This document shows, in pieces, positions 16,134 through 24,881 of a stretch of DNA of 64,000 nt. A program made the translations under genes and the position numbers. This DNA is from Bacillus tianshenii. Lineage in GTDB: Bacteria > Bacillota > Bacilli > Bacillales > Bacillaceae_N. Location of the stretch: contig CP129018.1 in assembly GCA_020524525.2 (NCBI GenBank), positions 1,244,115 through 1,308,114 of the forward strand. Reading direction: 5' to 3'. The notes under the pieces were generated by a model. The model was not told the origin of the DNA. It made no database searches and saw nothing but the letters and a program-made list of their open reading frames with translations. Position 1 is the stretch's first letter; each line of letters starts with the position of its first letter.

Positions 16134-16289
16134 ATGGTAACATCTTTATATCTTGTGTCCTTAACTATTCTTGGTGTGTTTCTGTTATTAACGTTAGTGG
16201 ATAAAGTGAGCAGAGCGTTTAACAAGAGAAAGAAGAAGCATTCTTATCTGCCGCCAACACCAACTGCAACAGCAATCGGTAGAAAATAA
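16134..16289 (+). CDS. 51-residue single-pass membrane peptide (right copy)
   Basis: This is the near-identical partner of the gene at 11417, with the same AAGGAGG site. The protein differs by one residue near the C-terminus (ATAIGRK instead of ATALGRK). It sits immediately upstream of the Wadjet locus but has its own terminator. Confidence 0.75.
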   Translation: MVTSLYLVSLTILGVFLLLTLVDKVSRAFNKRKKKHSYLPPTPTATAIGRK

Positions 16290-16355
16290 ATCATAATTTT
16301 GGAAGAGGTGAACCGCTTTTAGTGATACAAAAGTAAAAAACGAAAATAAACCATA

Positions 16356-16400
16356 AAAGCCCATTTCCACTCACAGAAGAGAAGGAAGCGGGTTTTTTAA
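16356..16400 (+). terminator. Terminator of right small gene
   Basis: AGCCCATTTCC pairs imperfectly with GGAAGCGGGTT, followed by TTTT. It is a diverged form of the hairpin at 11638. Confidence 0.65.
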
Positions 16401-16477
16401 TGGAAAGAAGTCCAATAATCCGTGTGTGGGAGCCCCATTAAAGCCCCTGCAGTTAAACGACATACATATTACACCAT

Positions 16478-16506
16478 TCGACAATTTGTATATATAACAG
16501 TAAAAT
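16478..16506 (+). promoter_or_regulatory. Possible promoter of the Wadjet operon
   Basis: TCGACA at 16478-16483 is followed after 17 bases by TAAAAT at 16501-16506. It would give a very short leader before the jetA start. A more upstream TATATA could serve instead. Confidence 0.35.
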
Positions 16507-16523
16507 AAAGGTATTCTTAGAGA

Positions 16524-18023
16524 TTGGATGTGTATGGCGTGGATGTGTCATTGTTGAAGCCTATATATGAAACAAAATATTTAGCGGTTGAGAATGCTTT
16601 TAGGTATCGAGCAATCTTACGCTATTTTTTTATGCAACATGAGCGGATGAGACATTATTTATTTGCTGAAGAAATCTATACGTATTTGAAAAGTTTTGAT
16701 ATGTTCCGTTCTTATACAGAAGAAGAATTGCAACAGGATTTAGAGCAGCTTGTGAAGTGGAAGAATTTAATTGCACGACAAGAAATGGGTAAGGTGCGCA
16801 CGATTGAAGAATTTAAGAAAAAGAAGTTTCGCTACCAATGCAGTCCGTACACTGTGGAAATTGAACGAATGGTCATGAAGTTAGAGCAGTTAGGCGATTC
16901 ATTTGGCGGTTCTCTAGAAAAAACATTATTTGATCGCTTACATGCGTCTCTGCAGAAGGTTAAAGAAGTTTTGGGAGATTCAGCAGAACAGGCACAGGAT
17001 GAAATTTACCGTGTCTGGGAAGATACATTTGATTATTTCAAGAAAATTATTCAAAACTCCTCAGATTATATTGCTTATTTACAAAGTGAAAATATTGAAG
17101 AAAAAATGATGACTGAAGCATTTTTAGCTTATAAAGAGCAATTTACAGTCTATTTGCGGGATTTTATCGTTTCGCTTCAACAAACTTCATTTAAAATCGA
17201 AACCATATTAACAGAAATATCAGAAGAGGATATGAAACAGCTTGCGATTACCCTCGCAGATTATCAATTAAAAGTGCCGCGCTTTGAAGATATTGGGCTG
17301 TCTAGAGAGGAACTTGAATTAGAGTATGTTGAAAAATGGAATAGCTTAAAAGTGTGGTTTGTTGGCACTGAAACGAGTGAAAGTGAATTGCTTTCATTAC
17401 AATATAAGACAAATGATATGATTCGAAAGATTACGAGGGTTGTACAAAGACTAGGGGAACGGCATCAAAATTTTCGCAGTCGTAAGCAAGATTATTTACA
17501 TTTAGCAAAATGGTTTTCATCGTTAGAAAACATTGAAGAAGCCCATAAGTTATCATCTGTTGTGTTTGGCTGCTTTCATACACGCCATTTTGTCGCTGAT
17601 AATGACCCGACAGAAGATATTTATAGTGATGTATGGGATGAAAAGCCTGCACAAGTTATCACAAAGCCTATTGTGAAATATTATCGTGAAAAAACAAAAC
17701 CAACTGCAATTATTGATAACCAAGAGGAAAAGGAAGAAGTGATGAAGCAGCATTTAAGAGAACGAGAGAATGAACAAGCTCAAATAGCGCAATTGATTCA
17801 CAACAAGAGAATTAAAATGAGTGATTTGCCTGTGATTGAGCCATTTATTCGTAAAACGCTGTTAAGCTGGATTGGGAAATCAATGGCCAAAGAAGATAAA
17901 GTTGTGAAGACGGAAACAGGGCAACGCATTCAAGTAAATCAGCTGGATGATGAGGCGATTATCATTGAAGCGACGGATGGAAAGCTTTCCATGCCAAACT
18001 TTGAAATACAATTTTTAGATTAG
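16524..18023 (+). CDS. jetA: Wadjet protein JetA (DUF2397/TIGR02677)
   Basis: The protein has 499 residues, normal for the type II JetA family. It opens with YLAVENAFRYRAILRYFFMQ and is largely helical, rich in charged residues, with a conserved-looking HLAKWFSSLENIEEAHKLSS segment. In Wadjet complexes JetA is the kleisin-like subunit that bridges the SMC-like JetC dimer and carries JetB. The frame is intact. The TTG start has no good Shine-Dalgarno sequence; GTG codons at 16530, 16539 and 16545 are alternatives. jetB begins 12 bases after the stop. Assignment rests on the whole four-gene order as well as the protein. Confidence 0.88.
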   Translation: MDVYGVDVSLLKPIYETKYLAVENAFRYRAILRYFFMQHERMRHYLFAEEIYTYLKSFDMFRSYTEEELQQDLEQLVKWKNLIARQEMGKVRTIEEFKKKKFRYQCSPYTVEIERMVMKLEQLGDSFGGSLEKTLFDRLHASLQKVKEVLGDSAEQAQDEIYRVWEDTFDYFKKIIQNSSDYIAYLQSENIEEKMMTEAFLAYKEQFTVYLRDFIVSLQQTSFKIETILTEISEEDMKQLAITLADYQLKVPRFEDIGLSREELELEYVEKWNSLKVWFVGTETSESELLSLQYKTNDMIRKITRVVQRLGERHQNFRSRKQDYLHLAKWFSSLENIEEAHKLSSVVFGCFHTRHFVADNDPTEDIYSDVWDEKPAQVITKPIVKYYREKTKPTAIIDNQEEKEEVMKQHLRERENEQAQIAQLIHNKRIKMSDLPVIEPFIRKTLLSWIGKSMAKEDKVVKTETGQRIQVNQLDDEAIIIEATDGKLSMPNFEIQFLD

Positions 18024-18035
18024 AGGTGTCGCTGG

Positions 18036-19204
18036 GTGGAGGTAATTGAAAGAGCGTTTGATGAGAAAGCACAAGAGGTATTAACGGCGTTATTGGAAAA
18101 TTTCTGGATTATCCGAGCGGAACAACCAGAGTTGTATCAAAAGGTTAGGGAAAGGGAGAAGGTTGTAAAGCGATATGTAGAGGAAAAACTTAGATACCGG
18201 TTAATTGTACATCGTTATTTCGCCAAGCTTGAAAAAATCCCCGCAGAACCAGAAGCTTGGATGGGTATTCAAGCGTTCAAACATCCGTTAGATTATGCCT
18301 TGTTTAACTGTTTACTTGCATTTCTTGAAAGCAAAACAGCGGATGAACAATTTCTCCTTTCTGATATGTGTGAGGATCTAGAAGGAATGTACACAGGAGA
18401 AATTCCGATTGATTGGACAAACTACGAGCAACGCAAGTCGTTAATTCGAGTATTACAGACTGCGAAGGAAATTGGTCTACTTACAACGATTGATGGAGAT
18501 ATAAATGATTTCTCAGCCAATGTCGATCATGAAGTGTTATATGAAGTGCCGGTTATCTCCCGATATTTTATGCGTTCCTATCCGAAAGACTTATTCAAAT
18601 ATCAGAATATAGAAGATATTTTAAATGAAGAATGGAGTGGTAAACAAAGTGAGTACCGGAGACATCAAGTGTACCGGAAGCTGTACCTGTCGCCAGTAAT
18701 GTATCGGGAAGATAAGGATGACCCAGACTTTGCCTATTTACGAAATTTTCGTAATCGCCTGCGTGACGATATTGAAGCACATACTGAATTTCGCTTTGAA
18801 ATTTTTAAGAATGCGGCATTTTTAACATTGCCAGAACGCAAAGTACGTTATAGCTTATTTCCAAAAGGCAATTTCAAATATTGTCTTGCATTTTGCGAAG
18901 GTGATGCATGAAAAGACCGGACAATATGAGCCGAATGAGTTTGGGGTTATCCGTCTATCAGAAGTTGATTATCAAAATGTTGTACGTGATTGCCAAGCGC
19001 AGTTTCGGGAGGGGGTGGAGTAAATCGTATAGAGAAGCGACACTTTCACAGCTTTCTGCGAATTTGCTGGATGCATTACTTGAATGGAAATTTGCTAAAC
19101 TGGACACAGAAACTGGAATGATGTTTATTTATCCAGCGTTAGGGCGAATCGTTGGCGTGTATCCGAAAGACTTCATACAAAAGGGAGAGACGAGCAATGA
19201 ATGA
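18036..19204 (+). pseudogene. jetB: Wadjet protein JetB (DUF2398/TIGR02678), two +1 frameshifts
   Basis: GTG 18036 follows AGAGGTG. The first frame runs 291 codons to a TGA at 18909. The true continuation changes frame near 18863-18867 in CCAAAAGG: dropping one base gives FPKAISNIVLHFAKVM, then HEKTGQYEPNEFGVIRLSEV and on to QFREG. A second shift at 19011-19015 (GAGGGGGTGG) leads to GWSKSYREATLSQLSAN and the C-terminal IYPALGRIVGVYPKDF, ending at 19204. Corrected length is about 388 residues, as expected for the KITE-like JetB. Its stop overlaps the jetC start by eight bases. It is either inactivated or carries sequencing errors. Confidence 0.88.
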
Positions 19205-22200
19205 GAGCAATCAATGGATGCTGCATCGAGCAGGTGTGTTGAATTTTTGGTATTACGATGAAGAATATTTTGATTTTGCAGATGGAAAGCTGTTGTTGCG
19301 AGGTTCTAACGGATCAGGAAAATCAGTAACAATGCAAAGCTTATTGCCTGTATTATTAGATGGGAAAACGAGCCCGGACAGACTTGATCCGTTCGGTTCA
19401 AAAGCGAGAAAAATGGAAGATTACTTGCTTGGTGAAAAGGATATTGTCGACCGCGATGAACGTACAGGCTATTTATTTTTAGAGTATAAAAGACAAAATA
19501 CAAATCAGTATATGACAACAGGAATTGGGTTGCGAGCGAAACGAAATAAAACGATGAGCTTTTGGGGGTTTGTTCTTACAGACGGAAGGCGAGTTGGAGC
19601 TGATTTCAAATTATATAAGGAAGAAAAAGAAGGAAATGGAAAAGTGCAAAAGATTCCCTTCTCGAAAAAAGAGTTAGAAAAAAGAGTTGCTGACGGCGGT
19701 GAAGTTGTGCAAACGAAAAAGGAATATATGGGGCTTGTAAATAAGTATATTTTTCGTTTCGACTCTACTGATGCATACGAAGAACTAATTAAACTGCTTA
19801 TTCAATTACGTAGCCCGAAACTTTCAAAGGATTTTAAGCCGACAGTCATATACGAAATCTTAGAAGGCTCGTTACCAGCAATAGCGGATGAAGATTTGCG
19901 TCATATTTCTGAAACGATTGAAAATATGGATCAACAGAAGCAACAGCTAGAACAGATGGAACGAGATAAACGTGCTTTAGAAAAGTTAAGCAATACGTAC
20001 ACGACATATAATGAATGGTTGCTTGCAGAGAAGGCTTCGCATTTTGTGAAGGAATATGAACAGACGAAGAAAATCGAGACAGCCATTAGCGAACTAGCTG
20101 AGTGTAAAAAACAGTTAGAAGATAAGCTTGCTCACTTAGAAGCGCACCAAGAGCGGTTAGAGCGTGAACAATCTGTATTAACGGATGAGAAAGAAAAGCT
20201 CTACAAGCATGATGTATGGGATAAGGAAACTGAAAAGAAAGAAGTAATGCAACAACTAGATGATATATTGAAAGCATTCCACTCTTACGAAGAGAAGCTT
20301 GAGAAGAAATCGAAGAAAGAACGAATATTGATTGAACAATTGCGGACAGGTGAAGATAGTCTTGACCAAGAAGAGAATAATCTGGAAGAACAAATAGAAA
20401 GATTAGAAGAAGATGCGGCTGATGTATCTTTTCAGAATCATACGATAAATAGCGAAGACTTTCATAGACATCGTGAAGAAGATTTTGATTTTACCGTGTG
20501 GAAACGAGAGGCAAAGGCACACGAAGACAACTTACATCATATCATGCAAGATTGGCACAATCATGAAAAATATAAAACCCAATACCTTGAGTTGTATAAA
20601 GAAATTGGTGATCTCAACCAAGAACTTGATGAACTGCGTTACGAAGAACAAAAATGGCAGCAAACTTTTGAAGAAGAAAAGGCAACGATTCAAGAACGTG
20701 TATATGCATGGAACGAAGCGAACGACCTTATTAAAATGGAAGAAACAGGATTGCGCCAACTATCACAGCGATTGAATGAGTTATACGAACCGTTTACATA
20801 TGAAGACGTGAAGGCTCCAGCAGTAGAAATTTTTCAAAATAAGATACGAACATTAGAAAAGGAAAAAATTGAAAATTCTCATGCTCAAAAATTAAAGCGC
20901 GAAAAAATAGACGAAACCGAGAAACAGGTAAACGTATGGAAAGAAAAGCGTGACCCTGAGCCAGACCGTCACGAGGAAACGACAAGGGTAAGGAAATGGC
21001 TAACTGAAAAAGGGATTCTACATGTACCTTTTTACGCTGCGGTTGAATTTCTGGATGACGTGTCAGAAACTGTGCGTGAACGAATTGAAGCTGCATTAGA
21101 GCAAAGTGGGTTATTGGATGCTTTGATTACAGAAGAAGACGTTGATGTAGATAATGACCGTATTTTTGTACCTAAGCCTGTAATGATGGCTCATACGCTT
21201 GCTAATTATGTGAAGCCGGACCTTGATGAATCAGTCTCTATTTCAACTGAACGAATTGATGAAGTGCTCCGCAGTATTATTGTCTCTGAAGATTCTGCTG
21301 AGGAACATGGGACAATCGTTTCAGAGCATGGTCAGTTTCAAATTGGAATTGTAAAAGGTCATGCACCGAAGAAAGAGCGTGCTGATTTCATCGGACGCAC
21401 TGCTCGAAAAAGGTTGCGTTTTGAAATGATTGCTTCACTTACAGAGGAGCTTTATCAGTTAGAGAATGAGCTTCAAGCATTACTTGAAATAGAGGAGACG
21501 ATTGAAAGTCAAATCGAACAAGCACAGAATGCTTATGCTATGTTTCCGCGAGACCGAGATGCACAGGAAGCATACAAAGAAAGAAACAATTCAACAACCA
21601 AAAAAGAAAACAAAGAAAAAGAAGTTCAGCGTAAAAATGAAAAGCTAGCAGAAATTTATCGCACATGGCAAGGAGTAAAACGTGAACTTCAGCAAAAGAC
21701 TGCAACGTTTGATTTGGAATTTTCACCAATTGCTTATCAAAATGCTTTAACATATATGAGAACTTATAGCGATGGACTAAATGAACTGCAATTAATCTTC
21801 ACCCGTTATAAAAGTAAGAAACACTCGATAATGAGTTATCGTGAGCAACTAGAAGAAGTAAAGGAAGAGGTCGATAGGCTTAAAGGAGAGCTGGCTGTTC
21901 AAAATAGTAAGAAGCAGGAAAAAGAACTAAAGTTAGAAAAGCTTGAAGAACGATTAAAAGAAATGGGTGCTGAAGAAATTCGCCAAGAAATCAATAATGT
22001 TTGCGACAGGTTAAATGAAATTGAAAAGGAATATCCTAGGACAATTAAAGGCGTTACAACTACGAAGCATCTTATTGAGAAGCAACTGGAAGATGAAAAA
22101 CGAGAAAAGCAACGCTTAGCTTTTTCAACAGCTTTATCACATGCTTGGCAAGTGAGCTTTATTGATGAAGAACAATTACATTTGGTTATACATAAAGGAG

Positions 22201-23336
22201 AAGATGGAAGTGCTTCCCCGTACGAACGAGCAAAGAGGGTGCTGAAGCAATATGGGCACGTTATTCAGGAAAGTGATCGGACAAAACAATTCGAGCGTTT
22301 AAATAAAGTGTTTTTTCAGGAGCAGCCTAACTTAGTAGAATATCGTATGACACAAGAGAAACATGCCAATGAAGCAGCTGAAATTGCGGTTGATTTTGAA
22401 CTGACGGAAGAAATGATGTTAAAAGCAGCCGATTGGAAGCAAAAAAATAGCCGCACGAAAATCATTTTAGAGTATAAAGGTCAGAGAGTAAGCCCGTATT
22501 TTGTTTTACATGAAATTGAATCCGATTACAGCCTTCAGAAGGAATACTTAAATGAAAAAGATCGTGAATTGTATGAAGAAATTATTTTAAAGTCGGTAGG
22601 GCGGATTTTAAGAAGCAAAATTCAACGAGCAGAGCAATGGGTGAAAGCAATGGACAAGCTTATGGAAAAGCGTGATACATCATCTGGTTTGAATTTTTCA
22701 ATCAAATGGAAGCCGCGAACGGCAGAAACAGAAGACGAGATGGATACAAAGGAGCTTGTGAACTTATTAAGAATGAATGCAAATCTTTTGAAACATGAAG
22801 ATTTACAACGGGTGACGAATCACTTCCGAGCTAAGATCGCACGTGCACGTGAGCTTGTAGAGGAGAGGGGACAAGGAGATACCCTCCATCAAGTGATGAA
22901 GGAAGTGCTTGATTACCGTAAATGGTTTTCGTTTGTTTTATCTTATCAGCGGACAAACGAACCAAAACGTGAGCTTACAAACCAAGTGTTCTTTAAGTTC
23001 AGTGGAGGAGAAAAGGCAATGGCAATGTATATCCCATTGTTCACAGCAGCGTATTCTCGTTATCAAGAAGCAGACAATCATGCGCCTTATGTCATATCGT
23101 TAGACGAAGCATTCGCAGGAGTTGATGAAAATAATATTCGTGATATGTTTGAATTAGTTGAAGAGCTCGGATTTAACTATATTATTAATTCCCAAGCCTT
23201 ATGGGGGGATTACGATACGGTTTCATCATTATCGATTTGCGAGCTTGTCCGCCCGAAAAATGCCCCGTTTGTAACCGTTCTTCGCTATCATTGGGATGGG
23301 AAAACAAGACACGCACAGTTTCATTCAAAGAGCTAG
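19197..23336 (+). CDS. jetC: Wadjet protein JetC, SMC-like ATPase (TIGR02680)
   Basis: The protein has 1379 residues from ATG 19197 (AAGGGAGAGACG upstream); an in-frame start 15 codons earlier lacks a ribosome site. Walker A is GSNGSGKS at 36-43. Long coiled coils (about 250-460 and 850-1000) flank a central hinge-like region, and the C-terminal ATPase half has the signature FSGGEKAMAMY near 1268 and Walker B YVISLDEAFAGVD near 1298. JetC dimers extrude plasmid DNA loops using ATP. The frame is fully intact over 4.1 kb, in contrast to jetB and jetD. Confidence 0.93.
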   Translation: MNESNQWMLHRAGVLNFWYYDEEYFDFADGKLLLRGSNGSGKSVTMQSLLPVLLDGKTSPDRLDPFGSKARKMEDYLLGEKDIVDRDERTGYLFLEYKRQNTNQYMTTGIGLRAKRNKTMSFWGFVLTDGRRVGADFKLYKEEKEGNGKVQKIPFSKKELEKRVADGGEVVQTKKEYMGLVNKYIFRFDSTDAYEELIKLLIQLRSPKLSKDFKPTVIYEILEGSLPAIADEDLRHISETIENMDQQKQQLEQMERDKRALEKLSNTYTTYNEWLLAEKASHFVKEYEQTKKIETAISELAECKKQLEDKLAHLEAHQERLEREQSVLTDEKEKLYKHDVWDKETEKKEVMQQLDDILKAFHSYEEKLEKKSKKERILIEQLRTGEDSLDQEENNLEEQIERLEEDAADVSFQNHTINSEDFHRHREEDFDFTVWKREAKAHEDNLHHIMQDWHNHEKYKTQYLELYKEIGDLNQELDELRYEEQKWQQTFEEEKATIQERVYAWNEANDLIKMEETGLRQLSQRLNELYEPFTYEDVKAPAVEIFQNKIRTLEKEKIENSHAQKLKREKIDETEKQVNVWKEKRDPEPDRHEETTRVRKWLTEKGILHVPFYAAVEFLDDVSETVRERIEAALEQSGLLDALITEEDVDVDNDRIFVPKPVMMAHTLANYVKPDLDESVSISTERIDEVLRSIIVSEDSAEEHGTIVSEHGQFQIGIVKGHAPKKERADFIGRTARKRLRFEMIASLTEELYQLENELQALLEIEETIESQIEQAQNAYAMFPRDRDAQEAYKERNNSTTKKENKEKEVQRKNEKLAEIYRTWQGVKRELQQKTATFDLEFSPIAYQNALTYMRTYSDGLNELQLIFTRYKSKKHSIMSYREQLEEVKEEVDRLKGELAVQNSKKQEKELKLEKLEERLKEMGAEEIRQEINNVCDRLNEIEKEYPRTIKGVTTTKHLIEKQLEDEKREKQRLAFSTALSHAWQVSFIDEEQLHLVIHKGEDGSASPYERAKRVLKQYGHVIQESDRTKQFERLNKVFFQEQPNLVEYRMTQEKHANEAAEIAVDFELTEEMMLKAADWKQKNSRTKIILEYKGQRVSPYFVLHEIESDYSLQKEYLNEKDRELYEEIILKSVGRILRSKIQRAEQWVKAMDKLMEKRDTSSGLNFSIKWKPRTAETEDEMDTKELVNLLRMNANLLKHEDLQRVTNHFRAKIARARELVEERGQGDTLHQVMKEVLDYRKWFSFVLSYQRTNEPKRELTNQVFFKFSGGEKAMAMYIPLFTAAYSRYQEADNHAPYVISLDEAFAGVDENNIRDMFELVEELGFNYIINSQALWGDYDTVSSLSICELVRPKNAPFVTVLRYHWDGKTRHAQFHSKS

Positions 23337-23360
23337 ATAAGAGTTTTGATGAATAATAAT

Positions 23361-23397
23361 GAAGGTGTTCAGCTGAGCTTGTTGGCACCTTCCTTTT
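23361..23397 (+). terminator. Terminator-like hairpin between jetC and jetD
   Basis: GAAGGTG at 23361-23367 pairs with CACCTTC at 23386-23392, extendable by G-U pairs, and is followed by CTTTTTGG. It lies in the 74-base gap before jetD, directly before its GGAG site. It could reduce expression of the nuclease gene relative to jetABC. Confidence 0.5.
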
Positions 23398-23410
23398 TGG
23401 AGTGAATGAA

Positions 23411-24699
23411 ATGGAAAAGATTAGACAAGAGGCGATTTTGTTTTTTCGAAGTGAACCCGGCTTTGAAAAGCTGTTTATTCATATGCGTAAACGGTATCAA
23501 TCGTTAGGAAGAATTGGGGGAACAGTTTCATTAACACAATATACTGATGAGGAAAAACAAGCGTTAGGCGCTTTTTTTGGAAAAGATTTTACATACGCAA
23601 CTAAACCTTCAATCTCTTTAAAAGGGTTTGCAACTGCACTAGAAAATACACGATTTTCCTCAATTCCGTTCGAAGAACTGTTATCACTTTTTTTTCGGGG
23701 AAGAAATAAAGACGAACCGAGAAGTAGAAGAGGAAGCGGCGAGAACAAAGCAGGCTTTCTTTCACTCACTTATCGAAAAGTTTCCAACACATAGGGAATG
23801 GCTAGAAGAAATTGGATTGAATAAAAGCTTTGCACGCTTTATTCATCTGCAATATGAGCAAGATGCACAACATCTGAAAACGGAACTAACGAAAGTGTGT
23901 GAAGCATTAAAGCAGCTGCCACCTGCAGGGAAATTTGAGCGATTGCCTCTGTTTGCACAACGCACGGTGAAAGACCCCCCATGGATTAGATTTGCACGAG
24001 CTTGGTGGAAAGTTATTTCTCCACGCACTGCAATTTCAAAAAGGCATGACTGATGTCCCATCAACTGAAGCAAAAAATGATTTACTTTATTCGGTAGGCA
24101 TTTTACGGGATGATATATTGAATTTTGTTACGTGTACAGGGCTAATAGCAGAAGAAGCGGGAGAGAGACATAAAGTGTGGGAGCACGCGTTGCAAACGAA
24201 TACTGTTTTAAACGTACCATTGCGAGAATTAATTAAGTACGATGCCATTTATCCTTCTAAAGGGAAAAACGTCTTTATTCTTGAAAATTCGAGTGTCTAT
24301 TCAGAAGTGCTTGATCATTGTGGGGGTGAGGTATATCCCGCTCTAGTTTGTACCCATGGTCAATTTAAGCTCTCAGCCTTCGTGTTGATGGATAAATTGG
24401 TCGAGCAAGGGAACACGTTGTATTATTCAGGTGACTTTGATCCTGAAGGCTTACAAATGGCACAGCGTCTTAAAGAAAGATACCCTAAACATGTAAAGCT
24501 ATGGTTATATGATGAGCAATATTATGAGCTGGCCATGTCAGAGGTCACATTATCAGACGAACGTTTAAGGAAGCTAGAATCCGTATCACTTCCGGAACTG
24601 CAAATGGTAAAAGAAGCAATGAAAGCGAGTAGAAAAGCAGGATACCAAGAGGAGTTAGTGGAGGTGATTGGAAATAGATGTACGGTAGAAGGGGATTAG
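23411..24699 (+). pseudogene. jetD: Wadjet nuclease JetD (DUF3323/DUF2399, Toprim), two +1 frameshifts
   Basis: ATG 23411 follows GGAG; a GTG at 23402 overlaps that site. The frame breaks at a T8 run (23688-23695): dropping one T restores SLFFGEEIKTNREVEEEAAR and continues through FPTHREWLEEIGLNKSFARF. A second break lies in a C6 run (23975-23980): dropping one C restores RTVKDPHGLDLHELGGKLFL. The Toprim nuclease domain near the end is intact in frame (NVFILEN and YYSGDFDPEGLQMA acidic motifs). Corrected length is about 429 residues. JetD cuts DNA at loop-extrusion roadblocks. As it stands only fragments would be made. Confidence 0.88.
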
Positions 24700-24837
24700 G
24701 TGGAGAACAACTGTAACTTTGTATAAGGTCTAGTACAGTAATTCCAACAAAACTCAACTCCGAAATTGTTATGTTCCTGATAGCTCAATTTGGAGCAAAT
24801 AATGATGGATATGAAAGCATTTGATAAAAATAATAAT

Positions 24838-24868
24838 AAAGGGTGCACCAATTGTTCGGGCACCCTTT
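24838..24868. terminator. Bidirectional terminator
   Basis: AAAGGGTGC pairs with GCACCCTTT with a 13-base loop, flanked by A/T-rich sequence on both sides. It separates the Wadjet locus from the convergent gene ending at 24882. No gene is seen in the rest of 24700-24881. Confidence 0.75.
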
Positions 24869-24881
24869 ACCTATGTAATAC

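Larger units (their letters stand above)
15993..16326 (+). repeat. 334-bp direct repeat, right copy
   Basis: The segment aligns without gaps to 11276-11609. It carries the same promoter region, palindrome and 51-codon gene. Recombination between the copies would delete or duplicate the PTS operon. Confidence 0.92.

Noticed and set aside
18909-18911. TGA ending the first jetB frame as a selenocysteine codon, given selC/selB in the genome
   Set aside because: The downstream homologous sequence is in a different frame, so reading through this TGA would not restore the protein; a one-base shift upstream does.
18908-19204. An independent 98-residue gene before jetC
   Set aside because: Only its second half resembles JetB; its first 40 residues are the wrong frame over sequence that encodes JetB in another frame.
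20473-21096. Lysine-rich ORFs inside jetC
   Set aside because: They are other-frame shadows of coiled-coil codons.
23817-24053. A separate small gene between the jetD fragments
   Set aside because: Its translation is the middle of JetD in continuous order with the flanking frames; it has no ribosome site.
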